Shown piece by piece: positions 9,607 to 17,509 of a DNA stretch of 64,000 bases. Source of the DNA: CALDTK01 sp965215115. GTDB taxonomy: Bacteria > Bacteroidota > Bacteroidia > Chitinophagales > Saprospiraceae. Position numbers and translations under genes: made by a program. The stretch spans positions 558,001-622,000 of the forward strand of contig OZ244050.1 in NCBI GenBank assembly GCA_965215115.1, given 5' to 3'. Under the pieces are notes generated by a model. The model was not told the DNA's origin. It was given only the letters and a program-made list of their open reading frames with translations, and searched no databases. Each line of letters begins with the position of its first letter. Positions within the stretch are counted from its first letter, which is position 1.

Positions 9607-10008
9607 TCACAGGCCATTCACGACACGAATCACGCCGTCTTTAAATTGAAGGACATTAAAGTTCATGAGTAGTCCTAATCTGAAATCACCATACTTGAGG
9701 TAGGTGAGCAGTTGTGCTCGATGACGTGGATGGATTTCTTCGACAGATTTGAGTTCTACTGGGAAACAGGACTCGACGAGGACGTCTATCTTGTACGCAT
9801 TCGGGACCTCGAGTCCCTTGTAGTTAATCGCCAGGGGAACTTCGATTTCGCAACGCAGTCCGACCAGGCCACATTCGTGAACTAAGCAGTGCTTGTATGC
9901 GCCCTCGAGCATCCCGGGGCCGAGATGTCTGTGCACCTCAAGCCCGGCGAAGAAAATCTTTCGACTCAGCGCATTCAGCCGTTCTTCTTGCGATCCTTGC
10001 GTCTCCAT
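9607..10008 (-). CDS. GxxExxY protein (PD-(D/E)XK superfamily)
   Basis: 133 aa from the ATG at 10008, which lies inside the flanking repeat (METQG). The name-giving motif is GMLEGAY, and a nuclease-like YKIDVLVESCFPVELKSVE supplies D...E-x-K. The family is very common and unassigned; it has been suggested to belong to the PD-(D/E)XK fold. Its placement between gnd and zwf and the inverted repeats at both ends suggest it moved in as a unit, which is inference. Confidence 0.88.
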   Translation of the reverse strand: METQGSQEERLNALSRKIFFAGLEVHRHLGPGMLEGAYKHCLVHECGLVGLRCEIEVPLAINYKGLEVPNAYKIDVLVESCFPVELKSVEEIHPRHRAQLLTYLKYGDFRLGLLMNFNVLQFKDGVIRVVNGL

Positions 10009-10023
10009 TGCGAAACTTGCGTC
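9987..10023 (-). repeat. ~37-bp GxxExxY-associated repeat, copy 2 (contains the start codon)
   Basis: Read on the minus strand it matches copy 1 at 9554-9593 with one mismatch (GGATCGCAAG for GGAGCGCAAG). The shared core CGCAATGGAGACGC supplies the ATG of the GxxExxY gene. Confidence 0.85.
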
Positions 10024-10030
10024 GAAATTC

Positions 10031-11002
10031 CTACCCCTCAACGACGCCCCGCGCCACGTGGTCCGAGTGCGGCGCATCCTTGACGACCATGATGCCCTCG
10101 GCATTCTTGTACGCGTGGCCGCCGAACTGATTCCGCAGGGCACTCAACAGCTTGTAGGCGAAACTGTCCTCGGTGCGGGACTGGAAGCGCTCCTGGAGGC
10201 TGGCCGTGATCACGGGCAGGGGCACGCGCTGGTCGATCGACTCGCGCACCGTCATGCGGCCCATCCCGGAGTCCGGTACGTAGGCGGCCATCTCGCTGAG
10301 CTCCGGCGACTCCGACAGGGCGTTGGCGGCCAGGTCGAGGAGCCAACTCCGCACCACGGACCCGTGCTGCCACGTCGTCGCGATCTTGTGCATGTCCAAC
10401 CCGAACTCAGTCTTCGACTTCATCAGCGCGAAGCCCTCGGCGTAGGCCTGCATCAGGCCGTACTCGATGCCGTTGTGGACCATCTTCACGAAGTGCCCCG
10501 AGCCGCTCGGCCCCATGTAGTTCCAGCCCTTGTCCTTGGCCGGGGCCAGGGTCTCGAAGGCGGGCCGGATCCGCTCGACGGTCTCCTCCTTGCCGCCGAT
10601 CATCATGGCGTACCCTTCGTTGAGGCCCCAGACCCCGCCGGAGGTGCCGACGTCGACGTAGTCGATCCCGTCCTCGGCGAGGAGCTCGGCGCGGGCCATG
10701 GACTCGCGGTAGTCGGAGTTGCCGCCCTCGACGAGGGCGTCCCCGGCGGCGAGGTGGCCCTTCACGGCACCGATCGTCGAGTCGACCGGGCCACCGGCGG
10801 GCACCATGATCCAGATCGTGCGGGGGGTCGGTAGCTTCTGGATCAGGTCCTCGAGCGAGGTGGACGTGTGCGCGCCCTCGCCGCCGAGCTCCGCGATGGC
10901 CTCGGGGTCGAGGTCGAAGACGGTGACTTCGTGGCCGCCGCGCATGAGGCGCCGCGCGATGTTGGCCCCCATCTTTCCGAGACCGATAACTCCAATGTGC
11001 AT
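10031..11002 (-). CDS. gnd: 6-phosphogluconate dehydrogenase, short decarboxylating (GndA/YqeC-like) form
   Basis: 323 aa. It oxidatively decarboxylates 6-phosphogluconate to ribulose-5-phosphate. The Rossmann motif GVIGLGKMGANIARRLM is at the N-terminus, SGGVWGLNEGYAMMIGG near residue 115, and the catalytic segment SGSGHFVKMVHNGIEYG near residue 165. The length fits the ~300-residue NAD-linked type, not the 470-residue form. It should act with zwf downstream on the same strand. A consensus hairpin element sits 11 bases upstream of the ATG (11013-11027). Confidence 0.93.
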   Translation of the reverse strand: MHIGVIGLGKMGANIARRLMRGGHEVTVFDLDPEAIAELGGEGAHTSTSLEDLIQKLPTPRTIWIMVPAGGPVDSTIGAVKGHLAAGDALVEGGNSDYRESMARAELLAEDGIDYVDVGTSGGVWGLNEGYAMMIGGKEETVERIRPAFETLAPAKDKGWNYMGPSGSGHFVKMVHNGIEYGLMQAYAEGFALMKSKTEFGLDMHKIATTWQHGSVVRSWLLDLAANALSESPELSEMAAYVPDSGMGRMTVRESIDQRVPLPVITASLQERFQSRTEDSFAYKLLSALRNQFGGHAYKNAEGIMVVKDAPHSDHVARGVVEG

Positions 11003-11012
11003 GATGTGGTGG

Positions 11013-11097
11013 GTTTTGGCGAAAGCCCCCGAACGTGGCGACTTCGCCGCAAGCAACGACAGATTGCGGGGATTTGGTCATCGACTTTCGTCAAAAC
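11013..11097. repeat. two convergent mini-hairpin elements upstream of gnd
   Basis: 11013-11027 is GTTTTGGCGAAAGCC (+). 11083-11097 is GACTTTCGTCAAAAC, that is GTTTTGACGAAAGTC on the minus strand, a covaried GAC/GTC stem. The rest of the 280-base gap to the GH25 gene shows nothing I can name. Confidence 0.9.
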
Positions 11098-11282
11098 CGT
11101 TGGCACCGGCTCCGGCACGCACCCGCGGTAGCCCGACGGGGCCCCGGCCTTACGTGCCGTCCGAACCCTGCACCAGCCCCCTCCCCGCCGCGGGCGCAGA
11201 TGCCTCGGATCCCAACCGGGGGAAGCAACTTTGGCCCGGGCTTGGCAGGGACACCACCGTCCGACGCCAGCCGCCGCCGCCC

Positions 11283-12263
11283 GTGCAAGACCTCCTCGCC
11301 GCCCTCCTCCACTACGTCCAGGTGCACCCCGTGCGCTCGGCGGCGGCCGTGAGTCTGCTGGCGGTACTGGGCCTGGCCGGCGGCGCCTACCTGCGGTACC
11401 GACGCGCGCAAACGGGTCGCGAGCCCAAGCGCAAGCGTGCCCTCACGAAGCGCAAGCCCAGACCCACCGCCCGCAAGACCAAGAAAGGCGCCAGGAGAAG
11501 CCGCCGCCGCGCCGCCGCCGACGCCCTCCGCGAACGCTACCTCCGCCCCGCCCTCACGCTGGCGGGCGTCTTGAGCCTCGCCGCCATCGGCGCGGCGCTC
11601 GCCTACCGCGGCTACGCCGACGTGCTCGTCGCCGAGCGGCTCTTCCCGAGTGAGTTCGAGCCCGACCAAACCTTCGGGATCGACGTGTCGCACTACCAGG
11701 CCAAGGTCAACTGGGGCGCCGTGGCCGAGTCCGACCACCCGATCAAGTTCGTCTTCCTGCGCGCCACGATGGGCGTGGACGGTCTCGACGAACGCTTCGA
11801 GGACAACTGGGAGGAGAGCCGCGAGCACGGTTTCATCCGCGGCGCCTACCACTACTACCGCCCCGCCGAGGACGCCGAGACGCAGTTCATCAACTTCGCC
11901 AACGTCGTCGATCTGGAAGCAGGCGACTTGTACCCCGTGCTGGACATCGAGGAGAACAGTCGCCAGGGCGTCGAGTACCTACGCACGGAGCTGAGGCGCT
12001 GGCTCGAACTCGCCGAGGCGCACTACGGCGTGCCGCCGATCATCTATACGGGCTATAATTTTTACTACACCAACCTAGACGGTTACTTTAACGAATATCC
12101 GCTCTGGGTGGCGCACTACTCGGACATTCCCGATACGACGAAGCTGGCGTGGCGCTTCCACCAATTTACCGATAAGGTGAGGGTTAAGGGAATCCTTAGT
12201 CGGGTGGATGGAAATAACTTCCGGGGGCGGGTAAGCGATTTAGACGCCGTGAGGGTGAAGTGA
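11283..12263 (+). CDS. membrane-anchored GH25 lysozyme-like muramidase
   Basis: 326 aa from a GTG at 11283 (in frame and directly before the first hydrophobic segment). A first membrane helix (SAAAVSLLAVLGLAGGAYL) is followed by a very basic Lys/Arg linker of about 40 residues, a second helix (TLAGVLSLAAIGAALAYRG), then a GH25 domain: FGIDVSHYQAKVNW, FLRATMGVDGLDERFEDNW, GAYHYYRP, YPVLDIEE, IIYTGYNFY. It should cleave peptidoglycan at the membrane surface. The start is uncertain; the frame stays open far upstream, overlapping gnd. Confidence 0.85.
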   Translation: MQDLLAALLHYVQVHPVRSAAAVSLLAVLGLAGGAYLRYRRAQTGREPKRKRALTKRKPRPTARKTKKGARRSRRRAAADALRERYLRPALTLAGVLSLAAIGAALAYRGYADVLVAERLFPSEFEPDQTFGIDVSHYQAKVNWGAVAESDHPIKFVFLRATMGVDGLDERFEDNWEESREHGFIRGAYHYYRPAEDAETQFINFANVVDLEAGDLYPVLDIEENSRQGVEYLRTELRRWLELAEAHYGVPPIIYTGYNFYYTNLDGYFNEYPLWVAHYSDIPDTTKLAWRFHQFTDKVRVKGILSRVDGNNFRGRVSDLDAVRVK

Positions 12264-12453
12264 GCGCAGGCTCGGCGCCCGCCAGTCGTAGGCCACCGGT
12301 GTACATGCTCTCCCCCGTGAGGCGGATCACCCGGCGCACGGCACCGTTGTCCAGCGCGGGACTGTTGCCGGCGTAGGTGAAATAAGCAGCTTGCGCCAAA
12401 ACGTCCGCTCCCGTCGTCAGGACGATCACGAGGGTTAGCAGGTAGTCCTTCAT
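12196..12453 (-). CDS. small secreted protein, unknown
   Basis: 85 aa from the ATG at 12453. The N-terminus is a signal peptide, MKDYLLTLVIVLTTGADVLA, with VLAQA encoded by a hairpin element (12388-12402, GCAA loop). The rest (YAGNSPALDNGAVRRVIRLTG) is unrecognised. Its tail overlaps the end of the GH25 gene on the other strand, so the true stop or its integrity is in doubt. A consensus hairpin element lies 18 bases upstream (12471-12485). It could be a truncated exported protein. Confidence 0.4.
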   Translation of the reverse strand: MKDYLLTLVIVLTTGADVLAQAAYFTYAGNSPALDNGAVRRVIRLTGESMYTGGLRLAGAEPALTSPSRRLNRLPAPGSYFHPPD

Positions 12454-12609
12454 CCTGGAGGTCGCTGCTCGGCTTTCGCCAAAACTATGGCGCCCGTGCC
12501 GACGGTTCAACCGTGCTTGCTCGGTCGGGTCGGTAACTTTCGCAAAAGCGTGCGGACTTACATTACGGCCTCGCACGCGCCCACGTGCCTCTCGTTTACG
12601 TCTCCGCCC

Positions 12610-14496
12610 ATGCCCCCGACCGACCGCCGCGACTTCCTCAAGACCTCCCTCGCGTGGGCGGCGCTCGCCCCGGGTGCGGTCGTGGCCGCCGCCGCCGCTG
12701 GCCCTGGCCACGGGGCGCCGCCGGCTCACCTGCAGCGGCACGCGCGCCTCGGCAGACCCACCGCCGGCGACTCGCCCCACACCGGACTCCTCTTCTCGCA
12801 GGTCGGCTACCCCACGGGGACACCCGTGCGCGTGGTGGTGCGCGCGCCCGCGCGCGATAGCCTCGCGGCCGGGGCCACGTGCACGCTCACGCCGATGGCC
12901 GCGGGAGGCGCCCCGGGCGCGGGCGCGGGCGCGACGAGCCACCGCGCGGCGCTCAAACCCTTCGGCGAGCGCTGGTCGACGCACTGGTGGACGGCCGACT
13001 TCGGTGAGGACATCCCCGCCGGTGAGTACGCCGTCGCCGTCGAGAGCGCCGGCCAGACGCCCCTGCAGGCCCCGGGCCTTACCGTGGCCGATGATGTGCT
13101 GTGGCGCGAGACCTACGACTGGGCCACCGTCGAGATGCTGATGCGCCGCAGCTACTTCACGAACGTGGGGGCCGGGTGGCAGGACGCCGGCGCGCTGTGG
13201 GCCGAGAGCCCGGCCCAGAGCGCGATGCTGATCTGCCTGTGCGACGTAGCGCAGTCGGGACTCCCCGAGGTGACCCCCGAATTCCTCACGCGACTCTACG
13301 CGCAGATCGTCATCGGGGCCGACTACCTCGTGCTCTGCGCCGACAAGGCCGTCGAACTCGGGCACCCGCTCGGCGCGCAGAGTCACGACGTCATCAAACA
13401 CGAGGCGTACGTGCTCCCGAACGACACCATGAAGGCCGTCGTGGCGCTCTACCGGTCCGTCGAGTCCCTCCCGGCCGAGGGCTTCGCCGAGAAGCGGGCG
13501 CGCTACACACGCACGGCGAAGGCGAGCCTCGACTACCTCCTCACCGCCGCGCGACCGATCGGGGACCAGGGCATGAGCAAGCTCCAGCGCGGACTGCCCG
13601 AGGACACACCGATCCCGAAGGACGAGTGGCCGACGCGCGACCTGATGTTCCTGTGTTGGGCGACCCTCGAGGCCGTCAAGGCCGGCGACGATAAGTACCT
13701 CCCGGCTTGCCTGGGGTACGCCCGCCAACTGTCCGAGCGGCAAATCCCGCGCGCGGAGGCGATCGAAGGCTACCACGGCAACTTCCGTGAGTACGCCTCG
13801 ATGCCGCACGCCGAACCGCTGTGGACCCACTGCATCAACCCCGCCCAGGAGCTGCGCTTCGGGACCGACATCGGGGCCATCTTCGCCAACTACCTCGTGC
13901 CGCTCTTCGAGTTGATCGAGCGCTACCCCACCCACGCCGACGCCGAGATGTGGCGCCGGACCCTACGCGACTACGCCGAGGGCTACCTTATCCCGACCTG
14001 CGCGCTCAATCCCTTCAGCCTCGTGCCCAACGCCGTCTACGCGGGCCAGGGCCCGGTGTGGTTCGCGGGGCCCTTCCACGGCAGCAACGCGATCTACGGG
14101 TACACGGCCGCCTTCGCGAGCCGCATGTACGGCCTGTGGCCCGACGCGCGCCTCCGCGACATCGCCCTCGGCAACCTCCAGTGGATCGCGGGCCTCAACG
14201 CGGGCATCACGCGCGAGAACATCAAGATGGGCTCCGTGATCTACAGCGCCGACGTCCCCGAGGACGTGGCCCTCCCGGCGAGCATGATCTGCCGCGTCGG
14301 CAAGCGCTGGGCCGGGACCTGGTTCCAGACCAAAGGCGTGGTCTGCAACGGGTTCTCGGTGGGGCCACAGTTCGAACTCGTCATCGAGCCCACGGTCGCC
14401 AACGACGGCCCTACGTCCTTCACGGACGAGGACTGGATCCCCCACAGCGCGGGCTTCCTAACGGGATTGATACAGTACAAACGTGTTTTCACGTAA
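12610..14496 (+). CDS. Tat-exported GH9-like glycoside hydrolase with N-terminal Ig-like domain
   Basis: 628 aa from the ATG at 12610. Twin-arginine signal DRRDFLKTSLAW, then an Ala-rich stretch. Residues ~55-165 form a CelD-N-like Ig domain (LLFSQVGYPTGTPVRVVV...GEYAVAVES). The remainder is (alpha/alpha)6-like: YDWATVEMLMRRSYF, DYLVLCADKAVELG, DYLLTAARPIGDQG, GNLQWIAGLNAG. This layout is seen in GH9 cellulases and relatives; I could not assign the catalytic Asp/Glu pair, so substrate is open. It precedes deoC with a tandem repeat between. No hairpin element falls in it. Confidence 0.72.
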   Translation: MPPTDRRDFLKTSLAWAALAPGAVVAAAAAGPGHGAPPAHLQRHARLGRPTAGDSPHTGLLFSQVGYPTGTPVRVVVRAPARDSLAAGATCTLTPMAAGGAPGAGAGATSHRAALKPFGERWSTHWWTADFGEDIPAGEYAVAVESAGQTPLQAPGLTVADDVLWRETYDWATVEMLMRRSYFTNVGAGWQDAGALWAESPAQSAMLICLCDVAQSGLPEVTPEFLTRLYAQIVIGADYLVLCADKAVELGHPLGAQSHDVIKHEAYVLPNDTMKAVVALYRSVESLPAEGFAEKRARYTRTAKASLDYLLTAARPIGDQGMSKLQRGLPEDTPIPKDEWPTRDLMFLCWATLEAVKAGDDKYLPACLGYARQLSERQIPRAEAIEGYHGNFREYASMPHAEPLWTHCINPAQELRFGTDIGAIFANYLVPLFELIERYPTHADAEMWRRTLRDYAEGYLIPTCALNPFSLVPNAVYAGQGPVWFAGPFHGSNAIYGYTAAFASRMYGLWPDARLRDIALGNLQWIAGLNAGITRENIKMGSVIYSADVPEDVALPASMICRVGKRWAGTWFQTKGVVCNGFSVGPQFELVIEPTVANDGPTSFTDEDWIPHSAGFLTGLIQYKRVFT

Positions 14497-14504
14497 GTGC
14501 CCCC

Positions 14505-14608
14505 GCCCGCACCCCGCACCCCGCACCCAGGCACCCCGCACCCAGGCACCCCGCACCCAGGCACCCCGCACCCCGCACCCCGCACCCCGCACCCCGCACC
14601 CCGCACCC
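14505..14608 (+). repeat. CCGCACC heptad tandem repeat running into the deoC start
   Basis: About fourteen 7-8-base units, CCGCACC with interspersed CAGGCACC, fill the gap between the GH9-like stop and the deoC ATG. It is a likely slipped-strand mispairing site; copy number changes would alter the leader length of deoC. Its C-rich end gives CCCGCACCCATG. Confidence 0.9.
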
Positions 14609-15348
14609 ATGAACAGCCCCACCGTCGCCGAACTGGCGAAAATGATCGACCACACCATCCTCCACCCCACCCTCGGCGACGAGGACCTGCGCCAGGTGTG
14701 CGACGAGGCCCGCAAGTACAACGTCGCCTCGGTGTGCGTGAAGCCCTACATGGTCGCGATGGCCAAGGAGCTGCTCGCCGGCAGTCCGACGTCCGCGTCG
14801 GGACCGTGATCGGGTTCCCGCACGGCATTCAGACCATCGCCACGAAGGTCTTCGAGACCAAGGAGGTCATCGCCGCCGGCGCCCAGGAGGTCGACATGGT
14901 CATCAACGAGGCGCGCGCCCTGGAGCAGGACTGGACGTACGTCACCGAGGAGATCCGGCGGGTCACCGAGGCGGCGCACGACGGCGGGGCCCTAGTGAAG
15001 GTGATCTTCGAGACGGACTACGTCGGCGACCACGCTTTGATCAAGCGCCTCTGCGAGATCTGCACCGAGGTCGGGGCGGACTACGTCAAGACCTCCACGG
15101 GCTTCGGGTTCACGAAGGGGCCGGACGGGCGCTACGGGTACACGGGCGCCACCGAGGCGCACCTCCGGCTCATGGTAGCTAACACGGGGCCGAATACGCG
15201 CGTCAAGGCCTCCGGGGCGATCCGCGACCTGGACCGCCTGCTGCTCGTCCGCGAGATCGGCGCCGAGCGATGCGGCGCGACGGCCACCGTGGCGATGCTC
15301 GAGGAGGCGCGCCGCCGCTTCGGCGGAAGTGCCGCCGGCGGCGACTAG
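14609..15348 (+). pseudogene. deoC: deoxyribose-phosphate aldolase with internal frameshift
   Basis: DeoC cleaves 2-deoxyribose-5-phosphate to glyceraldehyde-3-phosphate and acetaldehyde. The first frame (14609 to about 14785) gives MIDHTILHPTLGDEDLRQVC and VASVCVKPYMVAMAKELLAG; it then reads into a stop at 14807. The family continues in another frame with SDVRVGTVIGFPHGIQTIAT, VDMVINEARAL, LVKVIFETDYVGD, ADYVKTSTGFGFTKG (Schiff-base Lys) and VKASGAIRD. The shift lies near 14785-14795 (GGCAGTCCGACG). All catalytic segments are intact in the two frames, so this is a recent mutation or an assembly error. It heads a cluster with the sugar porter and rbsK. Confidence 0.88.
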
Positions 15349-15372
15349 TTTGCGCGCCGAGACCCACCCCGT

Positions 15373-16374
15373 ATGTACTTCGTCGAATCCTACTCCACGG
15401 CCATCCTCCTGTGCGTCGTCACGATGATCGGGTGGGGCTCGTGGGCCAACACCCTCAAGCTATCGCCCCCGGGCTGGAGCTTCCCGCTTTACTACTGGGA
15501 CTACGCGCTCGGCCTGGTGCTGACGGCGGTCGTGTTCGGGTTCACGTTCGGGAGTACGGGCGCGGAGGGGCGGGCCTTCGTGCCCGACCTGGCGCAGGCG
15601 AGCGCGGCAGCCATCGGGGGGGCCGTGGTCGGGGGGATCGTGTTTAACCTGTCCAACCTCCTGATCGTCGCCGCGACGGCCATCGCGGGCATGTCGGTGG
15701 CATTCCCGATCGCGGTGGGCCTGGCGCTCGTGATCGGGGTGGTGGTCAACTACATCGGCGTGCCGGAGGGGAACCCGTACCTCATCTTCGGGGGGACGCT
15801 CCTGGTGGTGGTGGCGCTGTTGCTCAATGCGCGCGCTTACGCAAAACTGCCTACCGACGCGACGGTCTCGAAGGGCAAAGGGATCGGGCTGGCGGTGGTG
15901 TCGGGGGTGCTGATGGGCTTCTTCTACCGCTTCGTGGCCGACGCGATGATCACCGACTTCGCCAATCCGGAAGCGGGGCAGCTCACGCCCTACTCCGCGA
16001 TGTTCATCTTCACGCTCGGCATCCTGGCGTCGAGCTTCCTGTTCAACACTTACTTCATGCGCCGGCCCGTCGAGGGCGCGCCGGTAAGCTACGGGGACTA
16101 CTTCTCGCGGGGGACGCCACGCGTGCACGCGATCGGCCTGGCCGGCGGGGCTATCTGGTGCACGGCCATGGAGTTCAACCTCGTGGCCGCGGGCACGGCC
16201 GGCCCCGCGATCAGCTACGGCCTCGGGCAGGGCGCCACGATGATCGCGGCGTTCTGGGGGGTGGTGGTCTGGAAGGAGTTCGCTGCCGCAAAACGGGAGA
16301 CCAACGGGTTGCTGCTGGGCATGTTCGCGTTCTTCATCGCCGGACTCGTGATGATCGTCGCGGCGAAAGCCTAA
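15373..16374 (+). CDS. GRP-family sugar (glucose/ribose) porter
   Basis: 333 aa, about ten hydrophobic segments. It begins STAILLCVVTMIGWGSWANT, the signature of the glucose/ribose porter and ureide-permease-like group of the drug/metabolite transporter superfamily, and contains IAGMSVAFPIAVGLALVIG and AISYGLGQGATMIAAFWGV. It should bring pentose or another sugar across the inner membrane. Its place between deoC (25 bases upstream) and rbsK points to ribose or deoxyribose. A short hairpin element at 15835-15847 lies within (ARAYAKL). Confidence 0.85.
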   Translation: MYFVESYSTAILLCVVTMIGWGSWANTLKLSPPGWSFPLYYWDYALGLVLTAVVFGFTFGSTGAEGRAFVPDLAQASAAAIGGAVVGGIVFNLSNLLIVAATAIAGMSVAFPIAVGLALVIGVVVNYIGVPEGNPYLIFGGTLLVVVALLLNARAYAKLPTDATVSKGKGIGLAVVSGVLMGFFYRFVADAMITDFANPEAGQLTPYSAMFIFTLGILASSFLFNTYFMRRPVEGAPVSYGDYFSRGTPRVHAIGLAGGAIWCTAMEFNLVAAGTAGPAISYGLGQGATMIAAFWGVVVWKEFAAAKRETNGLLLGMFAFFIAGLVMIVAAKA

Positions 16375-16416
16375 GGCGTAGTCCTGCGTAGTGCACCCAC
16401 ACTCACACCCAAAGTT

Positions 16417-16456
16417 GTTTTGGCGAAAGCCGACCCCTCCTGTTTTGGCGAAAGCC
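16417..16456 (+). repeat. tandem pair of exact consensus mini-hairpins upstream of rbsK
   Basis: GTTTTGGCGAAAGCC at 16417-16431 and again at 16442-16456, same orientation, starts 25 bases apart, the second ending 20 bases before the rbsK ATG. They fill the gap between the porter stop and rbsK. Confidence 0.92.
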
Positions 16457-16476
16457 CTCAATAAAAGCACTATAGC

Positions 16477-17409
16477 ATGTCTGCGAACCACACCCGACCC
16501 ATCGTCGTCGTCGGGAGCTCCAACGTCGATCTGATCATGAAGGTCGCGCGGCTGCCGTCGCTCGGCGAGACCGTTACCGACGGCACCTTCGCGCAGGTGT
16601 TCGGCGGCAAGGGTGCCAACCAGGCCGTCGGGGCGGCGCGCGCGGGCGGGCGCGTCACGTTCGTGAACTGCATCGGCGACGACGCCTACGCGGACAAGAT
16701 GGCGGCGGGCTTCGCGGCCGACGGGATCGACTGCACGTACGTCTACCGCGAGCGCGGGATCGCCTCCGGGCACGCGCTCGTGATGGTCGGCGCGGCCGGG
16801 GGCAACTACCTCACCGTGGCGCCGGGGGCCAACTACCGCCTCACGCCCGCGCGCGTGGACGAAGCGGCCGCGGCGATCCGGGGGGCGGCGGTGCTGCTGG
16901 TCCAGAACGAGATCCCCGTCGAGGCGACGGCGCGCGCCATGGCCATCGCGCACGCGGCGGGCGTACGGATCCTGTGGAACTTCGCGCCGGCGGCCGAGTT
17001 CCCGCGGGAGCTGCTGGCCTACGCGCCGGGGCTGGTCGTCAACGAAGTAGAGGCGGCCGCGGTGACGGGCGTGCCCGCCGTCGACGGGGCGAGTGCCGCC
17101 GGGGCGTGCGCGCGGATGATCGAGATGGGCTGCTCGCTGGCGGTCGTGACCCTCGGCGCGGCCGGGGCGGTGGCGCTCGCACGGGGCGCTACGGAGGCCA
17201 CCTCCGTGGCGGCGTTCGCCGTGGAGGCCATCGACAGCACGGCCGCCGGGGACGTGTTCTGTGGAACGCTGGCTCTGGCCCTGAGCGAAGGCCAGCCGCT
17301 GGAGGAGGCGCTGCGGTTTGCGTCCGCGGCCGCGGCACACAGCGTGACGGTGTTCGGGGCGCAACCCTCGGCACCGACGCGGGAGGAGATAGAGAAGATT
17401 TCCGGGTGA
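16477..17409 (+). CDS. rbsK: ribokinase (PfkB family)
   Basis: 310 aa. It phosphorylates ribose to ribose-5-phosphate. PfkB signatures: VVGSSNVDLIMKVARLPSLG, GGKGANQAVGAARAGG near residue 45, and the C-terminal STAAGDVFCGTLALALSEG with the catalytic Asp. Residues between match ribokinase (LVQNEIPVEAT, ILWNFAPAAE, LVVNEVEAAAVTG). With the porter and deoC it makes a pentose/deoxynucleoside catabolic cluster. Confidence 0.92.
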   Translation: MSANHTRPIVVVGSSNVDLIMKVARLPSLGETVTDGTFAQVFGGKGANQAVGAARAGGRVTFVNCIGDDAYADKMAAGFAADGIDCTYVYRERGIASGHALVMVGAAGGNYLTVAPGANYRLTPARVDEAAAAIRGAAVLLVQNEIPVEATARAMAIAHAAGVRILWNFAPAAEFPRELLAYAPGLVVNEVEAAAVTGVPAVDGASAAGACARMIEMGCSLAVVTLGAAGAVALARGATEATSVAAFAVEAIDSTAAGDVFCGTLALALSEGQPLEEALRFASAAAAHSVTVFGAQPSAPTREEIEKISG

Positions 17410-17509
17410 CCGTTTCAGGCTGCGACTGCGCCGCCGCGGATTTGCGATGGCGGGGTGCGCGGCTCAACTGGTCGGCGTGGTCGGCGTGGTTGGCGTGGTT
17501 GGCGTTCGA

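Noticed and set aside
16282..16294. GCTGCCGCAAAAC as an element copy
   Set aside because: Loop GGCA is not GNAA and the stem is only 2 bp.
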